DNA from: a virus
Strand: one strand, 5' to 3'
Virus record (IMG/VR): IMGVR_UViG_3300021371_000013
Coordinates: 1 to 64,000 of that record
Length of the DNA stretch: 64,000 bases
Below, piece after piece: positions 46,001 to 53,707 of this stretch (positions within the stretch are counted from its first letter, which is position 1; every line of letters begins with the position of its first letter). The translations under genes were made by a program, and so were the position numbers. Below the pieces are notes generated by a model. The model had not been told where the DNA came from. It did not search any database and saw nothing but the letters and a program-made list of their open reading frames with translations.

Positions 46001-46594
46001 AACATCAACCGCAGCAAACTTACTAACCAATTGCGTAGTATCTTTGATTTGCGTGCCGTATGTGTTCATCGCAGCAGTCAAAGATTTTACCGCTTCGGCA
46101 GAATCCATGCCAGTCAAACGAGTAAGAACCAAAGCATCTCTCGTTCTTTTTAGAGATTCTTCAACACCCAAGCCCTGACGAGCATATTCTGTGGCAGCAT
46201 CTGCAGCAACTCTGAATGCCGCACCAGTTTCTTTTGCCACTTTAAAAAGTCCATCACTAAATTTTTCTAAGTTTTGAGCGCTCAAACCCATAACCACATT
46301 AACATCAGCCATGGCTTTCTCAACCTCAACAAGATTTTTAACCATACCCTTGAATGCATTAGCCACACCATTGATGATTGCCATACTCGCACCGAACGCA
46401 AGAATACGAGCATTCGCAGCTTCCATTGATTTGGTAAACTCATCGGCACCACGCTTCATGTTACCCAATGGCTGGGTGGCGCCCTTGTCATCAACCGTAA
46501 TTTTAATTGGTTGACGACGAATTCTATTTACAGCCGCCTGTACCGCCGCTTCAAGCGGTTTGGTATTACCATGTACATCAAGATCAATAGCCAT
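40010..46594 (-). CDS. Tail tape measure protein with embedded nuclease-like domain
   Basis: A 2194-residue protein. Residues ~60-330 are the phage tape-measure core (VEKAMADVNVVMGLSAQNLE, GLGVEESLKRTRDALVLTRLTGMDSAEAVKSL). The middle contains four G-[HYF]-[IV]-P-N-[FY] repeats (KASGHIPNYAN, GGYIPNFARG, YGHIPNFADP, NGFVPNYFNP). Between repeats two and three lies a ~200-residue segment with G-H-I-F-E, N-A-L-I-D and E-A-K, the order of a PD-(D/E)XK nuclease fold. Long coiled coils follow, then paired GGGVPAMVSNGEYVMS / GIDQIPAMLSEGEYVI repeats. It sets tail length. Start has an AAGGA Shine-Dalgarno; a GTGTA lies 29 nt upstream. Confidence 0.92.
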   Translation of the reverse strand: MAIDLDVHGNTKPLEAAVQAAVNRIRRQPIKITVDDKGATQPLGNMKRGADEFTKSMEAANARILAFGASMAIINGVANAFKGMVKNLVEVEKAMADVNVVMGLSAQNLEKFSDGLFKVAKETGAAFRVAADAATEYARQGLGVEESLKRTRDALVLTRLTGMDSAEAVKSLTAAMNTYGTQIKDTTQLVSKFAAVDVKFAVSAQDFADAISRTGQSAQSAGVSIDELVGIVTAAQQKTARGGAVIGNALKTIFTKTGKTDTLNQLENLGIAVRDLEGNTIGAQRILNDLANTFDTLSAAQKAQITQTMGGLFHINILKAVLSDAAKQNGIMAEATRISAGATDEAIQKNEELRKTMSAVATETGLAIKQVSTQIGEIALAPGMEKILNSVKSLAEGLSGVLGDGESTGSSFATGLLKGIGNVITGPGLVVLAGVFFKLFGQALKFTKESLTSLVGVTTEKQKQKAIQTSLVALFGQNAALNKEMLRTDIGRTEKEKIILGLLKAQVVEANSLNKLTAGMAGTLYRKGYGANLTPVGKKASGHIPNYANPERAQAAQGGYAAGNIRSMNMPGEGSVIYNSAEKVKNFKGMSQPAIMPPHSSKAGKNYQQAFGSIHGFDPYAAGGYIPNFARGGKGVGAKPRIDLSNPAIMQEIDKKTKYLNAGSSEYIGLSASLGPDKPKQTFYVAGGSGTDSGIYNKKGRSFYKKAAMQKAQPRKIDVEFKSLDEKDERRGLKRYDDEINSKLQKRSAIIASGMLKTFGYGSMNSAVIEKDLPKSKMATVAGHIFEAVTKSVLRSVGESAKVDERPDNALIDLPPNKKLYELFEVGKNQGSEGAEAKINTNLKNVMGFARKIYSSDPTTKTPLDLKSLPKKGKAYGHIPNFADPLSDAIGREKSAGVPVSQIRVGSHGALMGKGNPLGLGVTNTHDEPNGLRDVFGANGFVPNYFNPLDGIKSSIANTKFGQNWEKATTEHTKKIEKLNRRIEQREQAIQKHNQELSTLTKGTSEYRAVQSKLKSTTSNLDKTRAKLSVLEKSSATGIGGKMGRFSSGLGRAFSGNAGMAMMIGAPMAAGFLQQGGMGAQGGNQSMYAAGGALSGAASGAMMASMIAPMFGPGAPLVIALGGAVGAYQGWASATEENTKALKDAELKRQQGVISSFVGTSPKFIQAFSKNIFDDMSQEGKQLMKMAAPKYTATTPPDINEKDFLIRGPNNPIFKMKIPLISDFFGPSAEEIDQISKYREQGDQQNEFQNVQQYQVGSMKKAVESMGDEKFLFPSYTRDKKGKIQQQGQPELQKSSDFLKNLEKIDFFKVDDTEDVKRIEALRSQLYKIYQEQITAEHDQSEAIILQLNIQKAMIESQKAAAQAQFDIKKGYLERGNILEQELKLMGGFISEEQKARMKYVQGLNKAGEAYDLARVSAESTKKQGLINLINTDADLEQKLKISLYKEKLKAEEQAEFQKQTPEEQAAAAKQVELTDELIKKEADRLKKILKQNGATEDQIDKILNIYSQSELNLQLAGNELDLKEQKLHLDKQTNVELGKQAGAMRVLIAEAEKLKDKAQFDIDLNQQQERIRRALYQMPTHGRGIYRSQDENIAFDRAQLEARIGLQKQSRLAGSRSAITSKFKELNLDPTGLSINDMTSANIVGRTKKMAQERIDELNKGKGSASTDEQAEINRQIAEYQNIIDGKKNDILDKVKSTVTEQSRLNQLQEANNDASRAELELREKILKYKRGEALPGDDRSAMSRGIGEGMDSIREKVQYMDYELGEKIPGAFADGLAGAMTEAINGTKSIKEGLMDAAVGFLGMIQQAMMQKMAYQMVGAMGFSKGGNVRKYSKGGGVPAMVSNGEYVMSRDAVNKYGGSFMHGMNAGGSIPGFADGGEIQKQKIPVGGKIAGTIISKSLEAKAKQEAALANAVENDLLSKGKIRREGAPGGPAAQGSALASNFGGGRGFDSGRLYQRKAMSGAFYAQSGNVGLGEDTSAIQSILSEEERIRQEAEAKRQAKKAKRRQLLGMVASIGLMYGLGKMDLFGTEAGPKITAPKGMTTTLKRFDGGPIRKYASGGHIAGKSGIDQIPAMLSEGEYVIRASSARQIGKPMLDQINAGKFYDGGAVSKIAGSSETGSTGGNTNNISISINMERGSSNQKQQKENESSGQNPADRSNDEQSNAQLAERIKQQVVSVIVEEQRPGGLLSD

Positions 46595-46623
46595 ATTTCC
46601 TTATTCCTTAGATAAGGTATTAA

Positions 46624-46628
46624 TACAC
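46624..46628 (-). promoter_or_regulatory. GTGTA motif upstream of the tape measure gene
   Basis: On the minus strand TTGGTGTATTAATACC holds GTGTA at 46628-46624, 29 nt before the ATG at 46594. Unlike the N9 copies this would give a short leader, and that leader carries AAGGA just before the ATG. Weak; the GTGTA lies close after the upstream gene. Confidence 0.3.
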
Positions 46629-46633
46629 CAAAA

Positions 46634-47620
46634 TTATGTCACACCATGCAATTTCATCAAATCTTCCATATTTAATGTTCCACCTTTTTTCTTTGCTTCT
46701 TCATGTAAATCAACTCCACCCTTTGGTTTTTTGATTCCCAATTGTTCATAATCTTCGCGTTTTGCGCCAACGATTGTACCACCATCTCCTTGAGAAAGTT
46801 TGTCTTTTACTTTGTCACGCTCTTCTTTTGAACTGCTACCAAATTCCAGCAATTTCGCGGGATCTTTTCTTATGTTCTCAGGTATATTTTCATTTGAGTC
46901 AAATATATTTTTAAACACTCTAGTATATACGATCAATCTTATTTGATTGTATGTCAATTCGCAAAATGGTTTTCCATAAAATTGTAGACTATCTTCTGCA
47001 AAGCTGAGATATGGATTGTAAAAATCTTCTAGTATTGTATATTGTATATTTTCTTCGCTGAAACTTTGAAAGATGTCGTTGTATGTAAAGATTATTTTTT
47101 TTATGTCGTAATTTTCAAGCTCATCAAACACCTCTTCGCTGAACAATTCTGTTTTCATTTCGGCATCTTTAAAGAAACTCTTGATCATATAAAAATCATT
47201 GAGTCGATCTTTTGCGTACTTTTCACATGTGTTGCCAACAAGTTGTATTTTTTGTGTTTGTTTTTCGAGCAGCAATTTTTCTTCTTTTTCAATCACACTT
47301 TTTTGTCGATCAACATCTTTTTTGAGCACAAGCTTGGTTAATGCTTTTTTTAAATTCTCAAGATAAAGCGTCTTCTCGGTGATCACACGTTCGTCTTCAT
47401 CAAGCCATTGACCTTCCCCCTTCAGAAACTCAAGCATGTCCGCCTCGGTGGGCACACCACGCTTCAATGCCTCATTGTGATAACGCTCTTCAATTTCCTC
47501 AAGCTCCACTTGATCATGTGGAGTGAGATGTTTTATATATACAAGCTTGTCGTTGAAAAGCGTGCTAGAGTAGCCGCGAACAACGTCCCTAAAGATTCTT
47601 CTGCGCTTTGTCGATTCCAC
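46634..47620 (-). CDS. Tail assembly chaperone partner (T-like) / virion assembly protein
   Basis: A 328-residue, highly charged, helix-rich protein directly between the G-like gene and the tape measure, the place of the G/GT chaperone extension in lambda-like phages. It starts with GTG at 47620, two codons after the TAA of the upstream gene and in the same frame, so a product extended through that stop would be a G-T fusion. A coiled coil runs through ~95-150 (KTLYLENLKKALTKLV). I recognise no domain; the role is inferred from position. Confidence 0.5.
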   Translation of the reverse strand: MESTKRRRIFRDVVRGYSSTLFNDKLVYIKHLTPHDQVELEEIEERYHNEALKRGVPTEADMLEFLKGEGQWLDEDERVITEKTLYLENLKKALTKLVLKKDVDRQKSVIEKEEKLLLEKQTQKIQLVGNTCEKYAKDRLNDFYMIKSFFKDAEMKTELFSEEVFDELENYDIKKIIFTYNDIFQSFSEENIQYTILEDFYNPYLSFAEDSLQFYGKPFCELTYNQIRLIVYTRVFKNIFDSNENIPENIRKDPAKLLEFGSSSKEERDKVKDKLSQGDGGTIVGAKREDYEQLGIKKPKGGVDLHEEAKKKGGTLNMEDLMKLHGVT

Positions 47621-47623
47621 GCA

Positions 47624-48451
47624 TTATATGTTTCCTTCTTCGATGTCGTTGTCAAGCTTTTCAAAATCAGCTTTACCTACCGCACCGCTACTATAATACC
47701 AAAAGCTATAAAGCGCCGCAATCTTTCCGCCCACAATGTCATACAATTCATCTCCCTCTTCTTCCATTTCATAGTAGGTTTGTAATTTTTGTTCAAAGTC
47801 ACGCCCTGCAAACAATGCGGTCATATCATCTTCATCTGATTTTTGTAAAAATGTAAGATTCAATATGTACCATTGTATAACTTTATTTTCTGCTCTAACA
47901 TCAGCAGTATGATTGAATAAATTAGAATATGATGTTTCAACATTAACAATATCTTTTCGCAGAGTAGCAATTTCTCCCGCGATGTCTTTCATGCGTTGAG
48001 TATCTTCATCATTTAAAGTGGACGATTTAATTCCAAGCTTTTCACTTTCTTGAGACAGTTCGCCGTACTTAACATACATACTTGTTAATGCTTTTGCATC
48101 TTCCTCGGCAAGCAGTCCACCTGTGTCGCTGTATTTTTTTGCAAGCATTGCTTTTGTGAGCACGCCTTTTTTAATACAATTACTCATTTCAACACTAAAC
48201 TCCAGCTCGGCTTCTTCAATCTGGCGGCGCGTGGGTTGCTTCATTACAATGCGATACGGCACCTTGTCGGTCACTTCTTTAGTCACAGACACCTCTTCGG
48301 TCTCGCCTGTTTCGGGATTCTGTACGCTGCTTGTTTCGGTGCGTTTTACTTTCTCCTCTTTTTCAAACGTAAAACTATAAATTTCACGTAATTTCTTTCG
48401 AGTATCATCCATTGTAGGAAGCGTTTTTTCTTGTGTTGCTGATTCTGACAT
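47624..48451 (-). CDS. Tail assembly chaperone (G-like) candidate
   Basis: A 275-residue acidic protein with a helical middle (ATLRKDIVNVETSYSNLFN) and an acidic C-terminus ending FEKLDNDIEEGNI. Acidic, helical chaperones upstream of the tape measure normally coat it during tail assembly. No slippery heptamer is seen near its end; instead the TAA is followed in the same frame by TGC and a GTG start. Family membership rests on position and composition only. Confidence 0.5.
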   Translation of the reverse strand: MSESATQEKTLPTMDDTRKKLREIYSFTFEKEEKVKRTETSSVQNPETGETEEVSVTKEVTDKVPYRIVMKQPTRRQIEEAELEFSVEMSNCIKKGVLTKAMLAKKYSDTGGLLAEEDAKALTSMYVKYGELSQESEKLGIKSSTLNDEDTQRMKDIAGEIATLRKDIVNVETSYSNLFNHTADVRAENKVIQWYILNLTFLQKSDEDDMTALFAGRDFEQKLQTYYEMEEEGDELYDIVGGKIAALYSFWYYSSGAVGKADFEKLDNDIEEGNI

Positions 48452-48453
48452 GA

Positions 48454-48741
48454 TTATTTAAATGTAAATGCTATAGTATAATTATCTAAATCACCTTGAA
48501 TATTTCTAATTGTTTCGTTGCCAATATCCAAAGTTCTTTTGCGAAGATGTTGAAGTTTTTCTTCATCAAAGTAATCGGCCTGATCAACAATAGGGACACA
48601 ACCCTCTGGTAGATTATTTCTTAATTTACTGAAATTAATCTCATGCTCTTTATGTAAGTCCTCAAGCATTACGAGGAAACCCTTAAAAAGGGAAACCGTA
48701 TTCCTGTGACAACATTTTCTAAAAATGTCTTCTGCGTTCAT
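48454..48741 (-). CDS. Small hypothetical protein of the tail cluster
   Basis: A 95-residue, mainly helical protein (IFRKCCHRNTVSLFKGFLVMLEDLHKEHEINFSKLRNNL), first gene of the minus-strand tail run. I recognise no family. AGGTA lies 9 nt before its ATG (48755-48751), a poor match to the GTGTA motif. The 58 nt between it and the divergent gene at 48800 would hold both promoters. Confidence 0.5.
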   Translation of the reverse strand: MNAEDIFRKCCHRNTVSLFKGFLVMLEDLHKEHEINFSKLRNNLPEGCVPIVDQADYFDEEKLQHLRKRTLDIGNETIRNIQGDLDNYTIAFTFK

Positions 48742-48785
48742 TAAACCTTATACCTTGAAATGAAGTACACAAAAAAAATTCTTTA

Positions 48786-48790
48786 GTGTA
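48786..48790 (+). promoter_or_regulatory. Candidate late promoter (GTGTA-N9-ATG)
   Basis: TTTAGTGTAAAACAATTT immediately precedes the ATG at 48800; GTGTA is at 48786-48790, exactly 9 nt upstream. The flanking TTTAGTGTAA is repeated at 53704-53713. It would drive the connector and tail tube genes. Confidence 0.6.
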
Positions 48791-48799
48791 AAACAATTT

Positions 48800-49279
48800 A
48801 TGGCAGAATTCCTATCACCTTCTGAACGAGCGAGCATTGCAGCCAACCTACTTGATCTTCACGACACATTCGGAAGAGAGATCGTTGTATATAAAGAAGC
48901 ACAAAAAGTTGTAATCAGTACCGATCCAGGATTCAATAAACTATATGGAAATGCGGGAAAAAACACACCAAGCGTAGAAAATGTACCTGTTCGCAAGGTT
49001 TTCAAAGCGCGCGTCCGATATGACACCGATCGCAGTCTTGAATATTTTGGAGAAACAGATGCTCAAGTGAAAGTAAATCGACCAGATCCAAATAGCACAG
49101 TACGCATCAAATTAAAAGTAGAAGATTACGAGTATATAAAAGAAGCCAAGCGCGTTGAACTTGATGGTAGAATGTTTCATGTTGAATCGGATCCGCGACC
49201 ACACGGATTGTTTGATGTAATACAATTCACAACTCTATTTTTGAGACCCATCGAAGCAAATGGCCAATCCACTAAATAG
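48800..49279 (+). CDS. Head-tail connector / neck protein candidate
   Basis: A 159-residue protein. The pattern (N-terminal helix, AREIVVYKEAQKV-like strand, then a beta barrel with VPVRKVFKARVRYD and RVELDGRMFHVESDPRPHGLFDVIQFTTLFL) is that of SPP1 gp16 / HK97 gp7-like stopper or connector proteins, which sit just before tail-terminator genes. The ATG follows the late motif by 9 nt. It overlaps the next gene by 20 nt. Confidence 0.5.
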   Translation: MAEFLSPSERASIAANLLDLHDTFGREIVVYKEAQKVVISTDPGFNKLYGNAGKNTPSVENVPVRKVFKARVRYDTDRSLEYFGETDAQVKVNRPDPNSTVRIKLKVEDYEYIKEAKRVELDGRMFHVESDPRPHGLFDVIQFTTLFLRPIEANGQSTK

Positions 49280-49883
49280 ATCAATCAAAACAACTATTGC
49301 TCGACAGCTCAGCAAAGATAAAGAATTACAACTAAAAGTAAGATTGTTGATCGAAAAGCAATTTCGCGTTGCAAAACAAAAAATGATGAGTGAATTTGAA
49401 GGTCACGCAGTAACCAGAGAGTTGAGGTCAGGACCAGGAAGTTCTAATATAAGTGGAACATTACCCGAAGGAAATCTTTTTGGATTTATTGGTTTTGAAG
49501 GTGGTGCAGATCCTGTGAGTGCAATCGAAAAAATGCTAGCAAAAACAGATATTATAATACGTCGCCGCAAAATGGGTACATTTGGATTTGTGTGGACTTA
49601 TATGGTTACCTCTCCATCAATGCAAGACTTGTATGCTGCAACTCCACTACCATGGGCCAGTGGATCAAGTTGGTTGCGCGAGCTTGAGGGTCGCGGCATT
49701 CCCAATCTAGGACAATACATGCACAAACGAATCAACTCTAGCCGAAGTGGTGCTGGTTTTCAAAATCGCAATCGACCAGAGGGAGGACGTGTACAAATAC
49801 CATACATAAAACAATTATTACAACAATTCGAAACAAACTTAAACTCAATACAAGCATCAAGAGTATCAAGTAAATATTTTTAA
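49260..49883 (+). CDS. Neck/tail completion protein candidate
   Basis: A 207-residue basic protein overlapping the connector gene by 20 nt. Position and size fit HK97 gp10-like or tail-completion proteins, which follow the stopper and precede the terminator. It has a helical basic N-terminus (RQLSKDKELQLKVRLLIEKQFR) and a tail-like C-terminus rich in N, R and S. I see no decisive motif. Confidence 0.4.
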   Translation: MANPLNRSIKTTIARQLSKDKELQLKVRLLIEKQFRVAKQKMMSEFEGHAVTRELRSGPGSSNISGTLPEGNLFGFIGFEGGADPVSAIEKMLAKTDIIIRRRKMGTFGFVWTYMVTSPSMQDLYAATPLPWASGSSWLRELEGRGIPNLGQYMHKRINSSRSGAGFQNRNRPEGGRVQIPYIKQLLQQFETNLNSIQASRVSSKYF

Positions 49884-49885
49884 AA

Positions 49886-50734
49886 ATGAAACCGCAATTC
49901 CAACATGAATTAACAACAAGCTTTATGCTTTGGGCTGACAATTTTATAACAGACAAGGCGGATGCTTTTCAAAACTATACATCACCACTTTATCCAATGG
50001 GTACAGACGATCAACTTGGAGCTGGATTTGTAACTTACAGCAGTCCTCACAAGCAATGGGTATTTGATGAAAGTATTGACGATGTGCAGGTTCCAAGTGG
50101 AATATACAACAATGGCACATTTATGGAGCGTGGAGATGATGGACTGATCATTGATTTTGATGATGGCCGAGTGATACTTGATGCATCTTTTGGAGATAGC
50201 AATACCAATCTTAGCGGTTCATATTCTGTGAAAGAATTCAATTGGTACATCACAAACCAAACCGAAGAGCAACTTATCGTGGAAAGTAAATTCGATTCTA
50301 ATGGGAGGTTCAAGCAAGAACTCTCAGGAATTGCACCTCACAAACAAGTTGTTCCTGCAATTTTCGTAAACCCTGAATTGGTTGAGAATGAACCATTTGC
50401 GTTTGGCGGTGAGGATAAAACAAGCACCAACATTCGATGCGTAGTTTTCGCGGAAAACACCTATCAACTTGATGGGGCCATGTCGGTTTTCGCCGATTCA
50501 AAAAATGAAGTTTTTCAAAAAGTTGAGTTCTCAGACTACCCACTTACTGAATATGGAGACACCACTGGGTTTAATTATTCGACATTAATAAACAGTAAGC
50601 GTCGAGATCTTTTTCATGTGGAAGATGTGCGCTGCTCCAAGCTTAGCGACCGCGTTAGCAAAAATATTGATCCATCCCTTTTCGTGGGATTCGTTGACTT
50701 TGAAATCACAAACTTAAGATTTCCTAGATCATAA
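49886..50734 (+). CDS. Tail terminator or tail-tube-associated protein candidate
   Basis: A 282-residue protein starting 2 nt after the previous stop. The N-terminal helix (MKPQFQHELTTSFMLWADNFI) and beta-rich remainder fit a neck or terminator protein directly before the major tail gene. The last third (VKRRDLFHVEDVRC-like SKRRDLFHVEDVRCSK; LFVGFVDFEITNLRF) ends on strands. No named family is recognised; the role follows from order. Confidence 0.4.
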   Translation: MKPQFQHELTTSFMLWADNFITDKADAFQNYTSPLYPMGTDDQLGAGFVTYSSPHKQWVFDESIDDVQVPSGIYNNGTFMERGDDGLIIDFDDGRVILDASFGDSNTNLSGSYSVKEFNWYITNQTEEQLIVESKFDSNGRFKQELSGIAPHKQVVPAIFVNPELVENEPFAFGGEDKTSTNIRCVVFAENTYQLDGAMSVFADSKNEVFQKVEFSDYPLTEYGDTTGFNYSTLINSKRRDLFHVEDVRCSKLSDRVSKNIDPSLFVGFVDFEITNLRFPRS

Positions 50735-50798
50735 TTTCCCTTTAATACTTAAAAAATGTAATTAACAGCAGAAATTTAACTTCAATTTTATACATATC

Positions 50799-52067
50799 AT
50801 GGCAAATAGAGCAAGAGTAATTTATCAAAGTGAGGCGTTGTATGCTGGTACAGTAGACGCCACAGGTCACCATTTTTTAGTTAACGGAACTGGTTATAAA
50901 GATCAGGCTACGGCAGATGCAGCAGGTACAGCCACAACAGGAATCCAACAACTTCATAGAGTACAGAGTGCAAATTATAGTTTTTCAATCAACCGTCAAG
51001 ACGTCAATCAATTTGGCCAACTTGCAAGAATTGACAGTGTTGCCATTGAGCCGCCAACAGTAACATTAGATTTCTCATACTATTTGACAAATGGATTCAA
51101 TGAAGAAACACTTGGTTTTAACATTGACGGAGGTACAGACTCAACATGGTCACAAGCTTTAAGTGACGAACTTCTCTTGGGAAAAACTGCAGATGCAGAC
51201 AATCCAGGTGGAAAAAACTTCTTTATCTTAACAACCGCAGAAGGTAGTGATGCAGTAGGTTCTGATTTGTCAGCAGAAGCTGGAAAAAGTACTATTGCTC
51301 TTGGTAATGGATTTGTTTCTAATTACTCCATTGAAGCTGCAGTTGGTGGAATGCCAACAGCAAGTGTGACAGTTGACGGATTAAATCTTAGAAGTTATAC
51401 AGGTACAGCAGATCTTGATAATCCTGCAATCAACACAACTTATGGTATACCCGTAACAGATAGTGAATTTTCTTTACCTCCAGCAGTAAGCGGTAAAAGT
51501 GATGCTGGTGCAGATGGAATCTGGGGAAATGTAGACGATACAGACGGAGACGCAGGAATTGCGTGTTTGCGCCCAGGAGATATTTCATTAAGCCTTGGTC
51601 TTGACGGAAGAGCTGGAGAGTTTGAATTGTTACCATCAAAAGATCCTATGAATGATTACGAAGGTAGTGGTTCAGCACATATTCAAAGTTTTAGTATTGA
51701 TGTTCCAATCAGTCGTAGTGTAATCAATCGCCTGGGTAATCCATACGGATACGCCCGAGTAACAGATTTCCCAGTAAATATTTCTGTCTCTGTCAGCGCT
51801 ATCTTATCAGATCTTAAAGAAGGTAATGTTGCCGATCTTTTATTCAATGAAGAGCAGCATGACCTCACTTTCACAATGCGTGAGCCAAGCCCACAAGGAA
51901 CAGGGGACGCAACTCTTATATATAAAGTTAAAGGAGCTCGTCTCGAAGGAGAATCATTCAGTTCTTCTATTGGGGACAACAAGAGTGTTGATCTTACATT
52001 TACTGCTCAACTTGGTGGACCACAAGATAAAACAAATGGTTTGTTTATCTCTGGTTCGGCAGCATAA
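50799..52067 (+). CDS. Major tail (tube) protein
   Basis: A 422-residue beta-rich protein in the V position (after neck genes, before the chaperone/tape-measure run). FSINRQDVNQFGQLARID, PPTVTLDFSYYLTNGFNE, GNGFVSNYSIEAAVGGMPTASVTVDGLN, RPGDISLSLG and FSIDVPISRSVINRLGNPYGY define a pattern shared with the paralogue at 52125. It ends with a C-terminal strand (KSVDLTFTAQLGG). The length is large for a tube protein, suggesting added surface domains. A terminator follows. Leader is AT-rich without Shine-Dalgarno. Confidence 0.72.
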   Translation: MANRARVIYQSEALYAGTVDATGHHFLVNGTGYKDQATADAAGTATTGIQQLHRVQSANYSFSINRQDVNQFGQLARIDSVAIEPPTVTLDFSYYLTNGFNEETLGFNIDGGTDSTWSQALSDELLLGKTADADNPGGKNFFILTTAEGSDAVGSDLSAEAGKSTIALGNGFVSNYSIEAAVGGMPTASVTVDGLNLRSYTGTADLDNPAINTTYGIPVTDSEFSLPPAVSGKSDAGADGIWGNVDDTDGDAGIACLRPGDISLSLGLDGRAGEFELLPSKDPMNDYEGSGSAHIQSFSIDVPISRSVINRLGNPYGYARVTDFPVNISVSVSAILSDLKEGNVADLLFNEEQHDLTFTMREPSPQGTGDATLIYKVKGARLEGESFSSSIGDNKSVDLTFTAQLGGPQDKTNGLFISGSAA

Positions 52068-52090
52068 TTTTATAAATTACCCTCCAAGAG

Positions 52091-52123
52091 ACCCTCGATT
52101 GTTAGTTCAATCGGGGGTTTTTT
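52091..52123 (+). terminator. Rho-independent terminator
   Basis: A 10-bp stem (CCCTCGATTG at 52092-52101 with CAATCGGGGG at 52108-52117, one G-T pair) has a 6-nt loop and ends in six T (52118-52123). It ends transcription of the major tail gene; the convergent minus gene begins its last codons right after it. Confidence 0.92.
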
Positions 52124-52124
52124 G

Positions 52125-53678
52125 TTATTGAAAATATAACCTCAATCCGTCTGTTCTAGTTACATCAAAAGTCATTGAACTACTAACCATCACATCTGAA
52201 CCAATTGAATGAGTATAATTTTGTGATTTTAATTGTGCTCGATTTATTTCAAATACAATATTTTGCGCGACATCAAATGATGTTCTAAAATCAATAAGAT
52301 CAAAATCCAACTCCGTGATAGGGAATTTTTTCCACAAGCCTGCGTTATTAACATATACAAATGTATAGCTATATGAAATGTTTCCCGAGAAAGTTTCTGA
52401 GGTCGGAAGTAAAGGTATCTTACCCCACCTTGAATAACCATCTTTTACGTCTCCTACATTTTTACCAACAGGCAAATTTTCTCCTTCTTTCCAATATGTA
52501 ATCGAATCGATACAAACATAATAATAATTGCCGTCATCGCTAAAATCTGTGTCCTTTGGCGAGCCATTTACGCTTCTATCAAATGAAGCCGTAGCAATTC
52601 GCCTCCAATCATTTTTTTCTACTGCAACATAATAATAATCGCCAGCAATATATGTAGATCCTTGATCTCCTAAAATTCTTTGAGCTACAGGATGCTTGAC
52701 AACAATATCATATGTATCTGTTTCTGTTAAAAATGAATCAACCTCATCTTGCTCATATCCGCGAAGCACCATGTCCACAGAAAGTTGCCCAATCACAGGT
52801 AATTTTAATTTTCTATTAAAAACATAATTACTACCCATCCCATAAATGTCCTGTCGGGCAATAGGAAGATCGATTGAAATATTTTGCACAGCAGCATCAA
52901 CAGAATCAAGCGATGCGCCGCCCCTACCACCACTGTTTTTTGTGATTGTCAATTTTATATCACCAGGCTTTGTGGTAGAAACCTCGGGGTCGAAATGTTC
53001 ATCAAACACATAACCATGCCCTTCTCGGTCATGACCGACGTCTCTCATTTGATCGGGATTTAATACAAACTCTTCGCTCGATTCAGTGTTATTTACGCCA
53101 AGTTTAACAGCAGGTAAAGTGGGGCGATTTTCAACAGAGTATGCATCATACTTCATGTTGCTGCCTGCGTAACCCAATGTGCTTGTGGGTAATGATCCAA
53201 CCGATGCACTGTATCCATAATTCATTAAAAATGCATTACCAATACCAATAACATTATAATCCTCAAAGTCTGTCTCATCATTCAAAAATACAAGATCTTT
53301 GTGGCCGTCTTCGTGCGAAGCAACGGTTATTATATTGATATCATCTGTTGAAGAATTTTGTAAAAAGTTTTTTAGCACACTACCGTCTTTACCAATATGC
53401 AAACCTGCTGCAATTTCATTTTGACCTTCTGCAAATAAATATTCTATATTACAATTAACATCTGGTGCGCGAACAATTGGACTTTGTCCATTTCGAGTTA
53501 CAAGCTTATCGCTTCCAACAGCTTTAACATCCACTGCTTGATGAGAGAATCCATAATCCATACTCTGAACACGAATCAAATCAGTATATTTTGTACCGTT
53601 TTCTTTGTATGCAGGAGCATCGGTTAGTAAAATACCAAGCCTTTCGTAAGTTAAACGAGTAATTGTTCCTTGTGCCAC
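52125..53678 (-). CDS. Second tail-tube-fold protein, convergent paralogue with inserted domain
   Basis: A 517-residue protein starting with GTG at 53678. It shares the order of blocks of the major tail protein: IRVQSMDYGFSHQAVDVKAVGS, VRAPDVNCNIEYLFAEGQNE, IGNAFLMNYGYSASVGSLPTSTLGYAGSN, KPGDIKLTI, ISIDLPIARQDIYGMGSNYVF. Between ~345 and ~455 an extra domain is inserted (YYYVAVEKNDWRRIATASFD ... YYYVCIDSITYWKEG ... WGKIPLL) that also occurs in the fibre at 55125. A GTGTA lies exactly 9 nt before the GTG. Possibly a minor or alternative tube subunit or a decorated ring. Confidence 0.65.
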   Translation of the reverse strand: MAQGTITRLTYERLGILLTDAPAYKENGTKYTDLIRVQSMDYGFSHQAVDVKAVGSDKLVTRNGQSPIVRAPDVNCNIEYLFAEGQNEIAAGLHIGKDGSVLKNFLQNSSTDDINIITVASHEDGHKDLVFLNDETDFEDYNVIGIGNAFLMNYGYSASVGSLPTSTLGYAGSNMKYDAYSVENRPTLPAVKLGVNNTESSEEFVLNPDQMRDVGHDREGHGYVFDEHFDPEVSTTKPGDIKLTITKNSGGRGGASLDSVDAAVQNISIDLPIARQDIYGMGSNYVFNRKLKLPVIGQLSVDMVLRGYEQDEVDSFLTETDTYDIVVKHPVAQRILGDQGSTYIAGDYYYVAVEKNDWRRIATASFDRSVNGSPKDTDFSDDGNYYYVCIDSITYWKEGENLPVGKNVGDVKDGYSRWGKIPLLPTSETFSGNISYSYTFVYVNNAGLWKKFPITELDFDLIDFRTSFDVAQNIVFEINRAQLKSQNYTHSIGSDVMVSSSMTFDVTRTDGLRLYFQ

Positions 53679-53687
53679 GAATCATAT

Positions 53688-53692
53688 TACAC
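53688..53692 (-). promoter_or_regulatory. Candidate late promoter (GTGTA-N9-GTG)
   Basis: On the minus strand AATAGTGTAATATGATTC places GTGTA at 53692-53688, exactly 9 nt before the GTG start at 53678. Its divergent partner GTGTA lies at 53708-53712, only 16 bp away. Confidence 0.6.
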
Positions 53693-53707
53693 TATTTCTA
53701 CCATTTA

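Noticed and set aside
40422-46514. Many plus-strand open frames of 60-125 residues opposite the tape measure gene
   Set aside because: They are antisense to a clear 2194-residue gene, have low-complexity Leu/Phe-rich products and no starts or motifs of their own.
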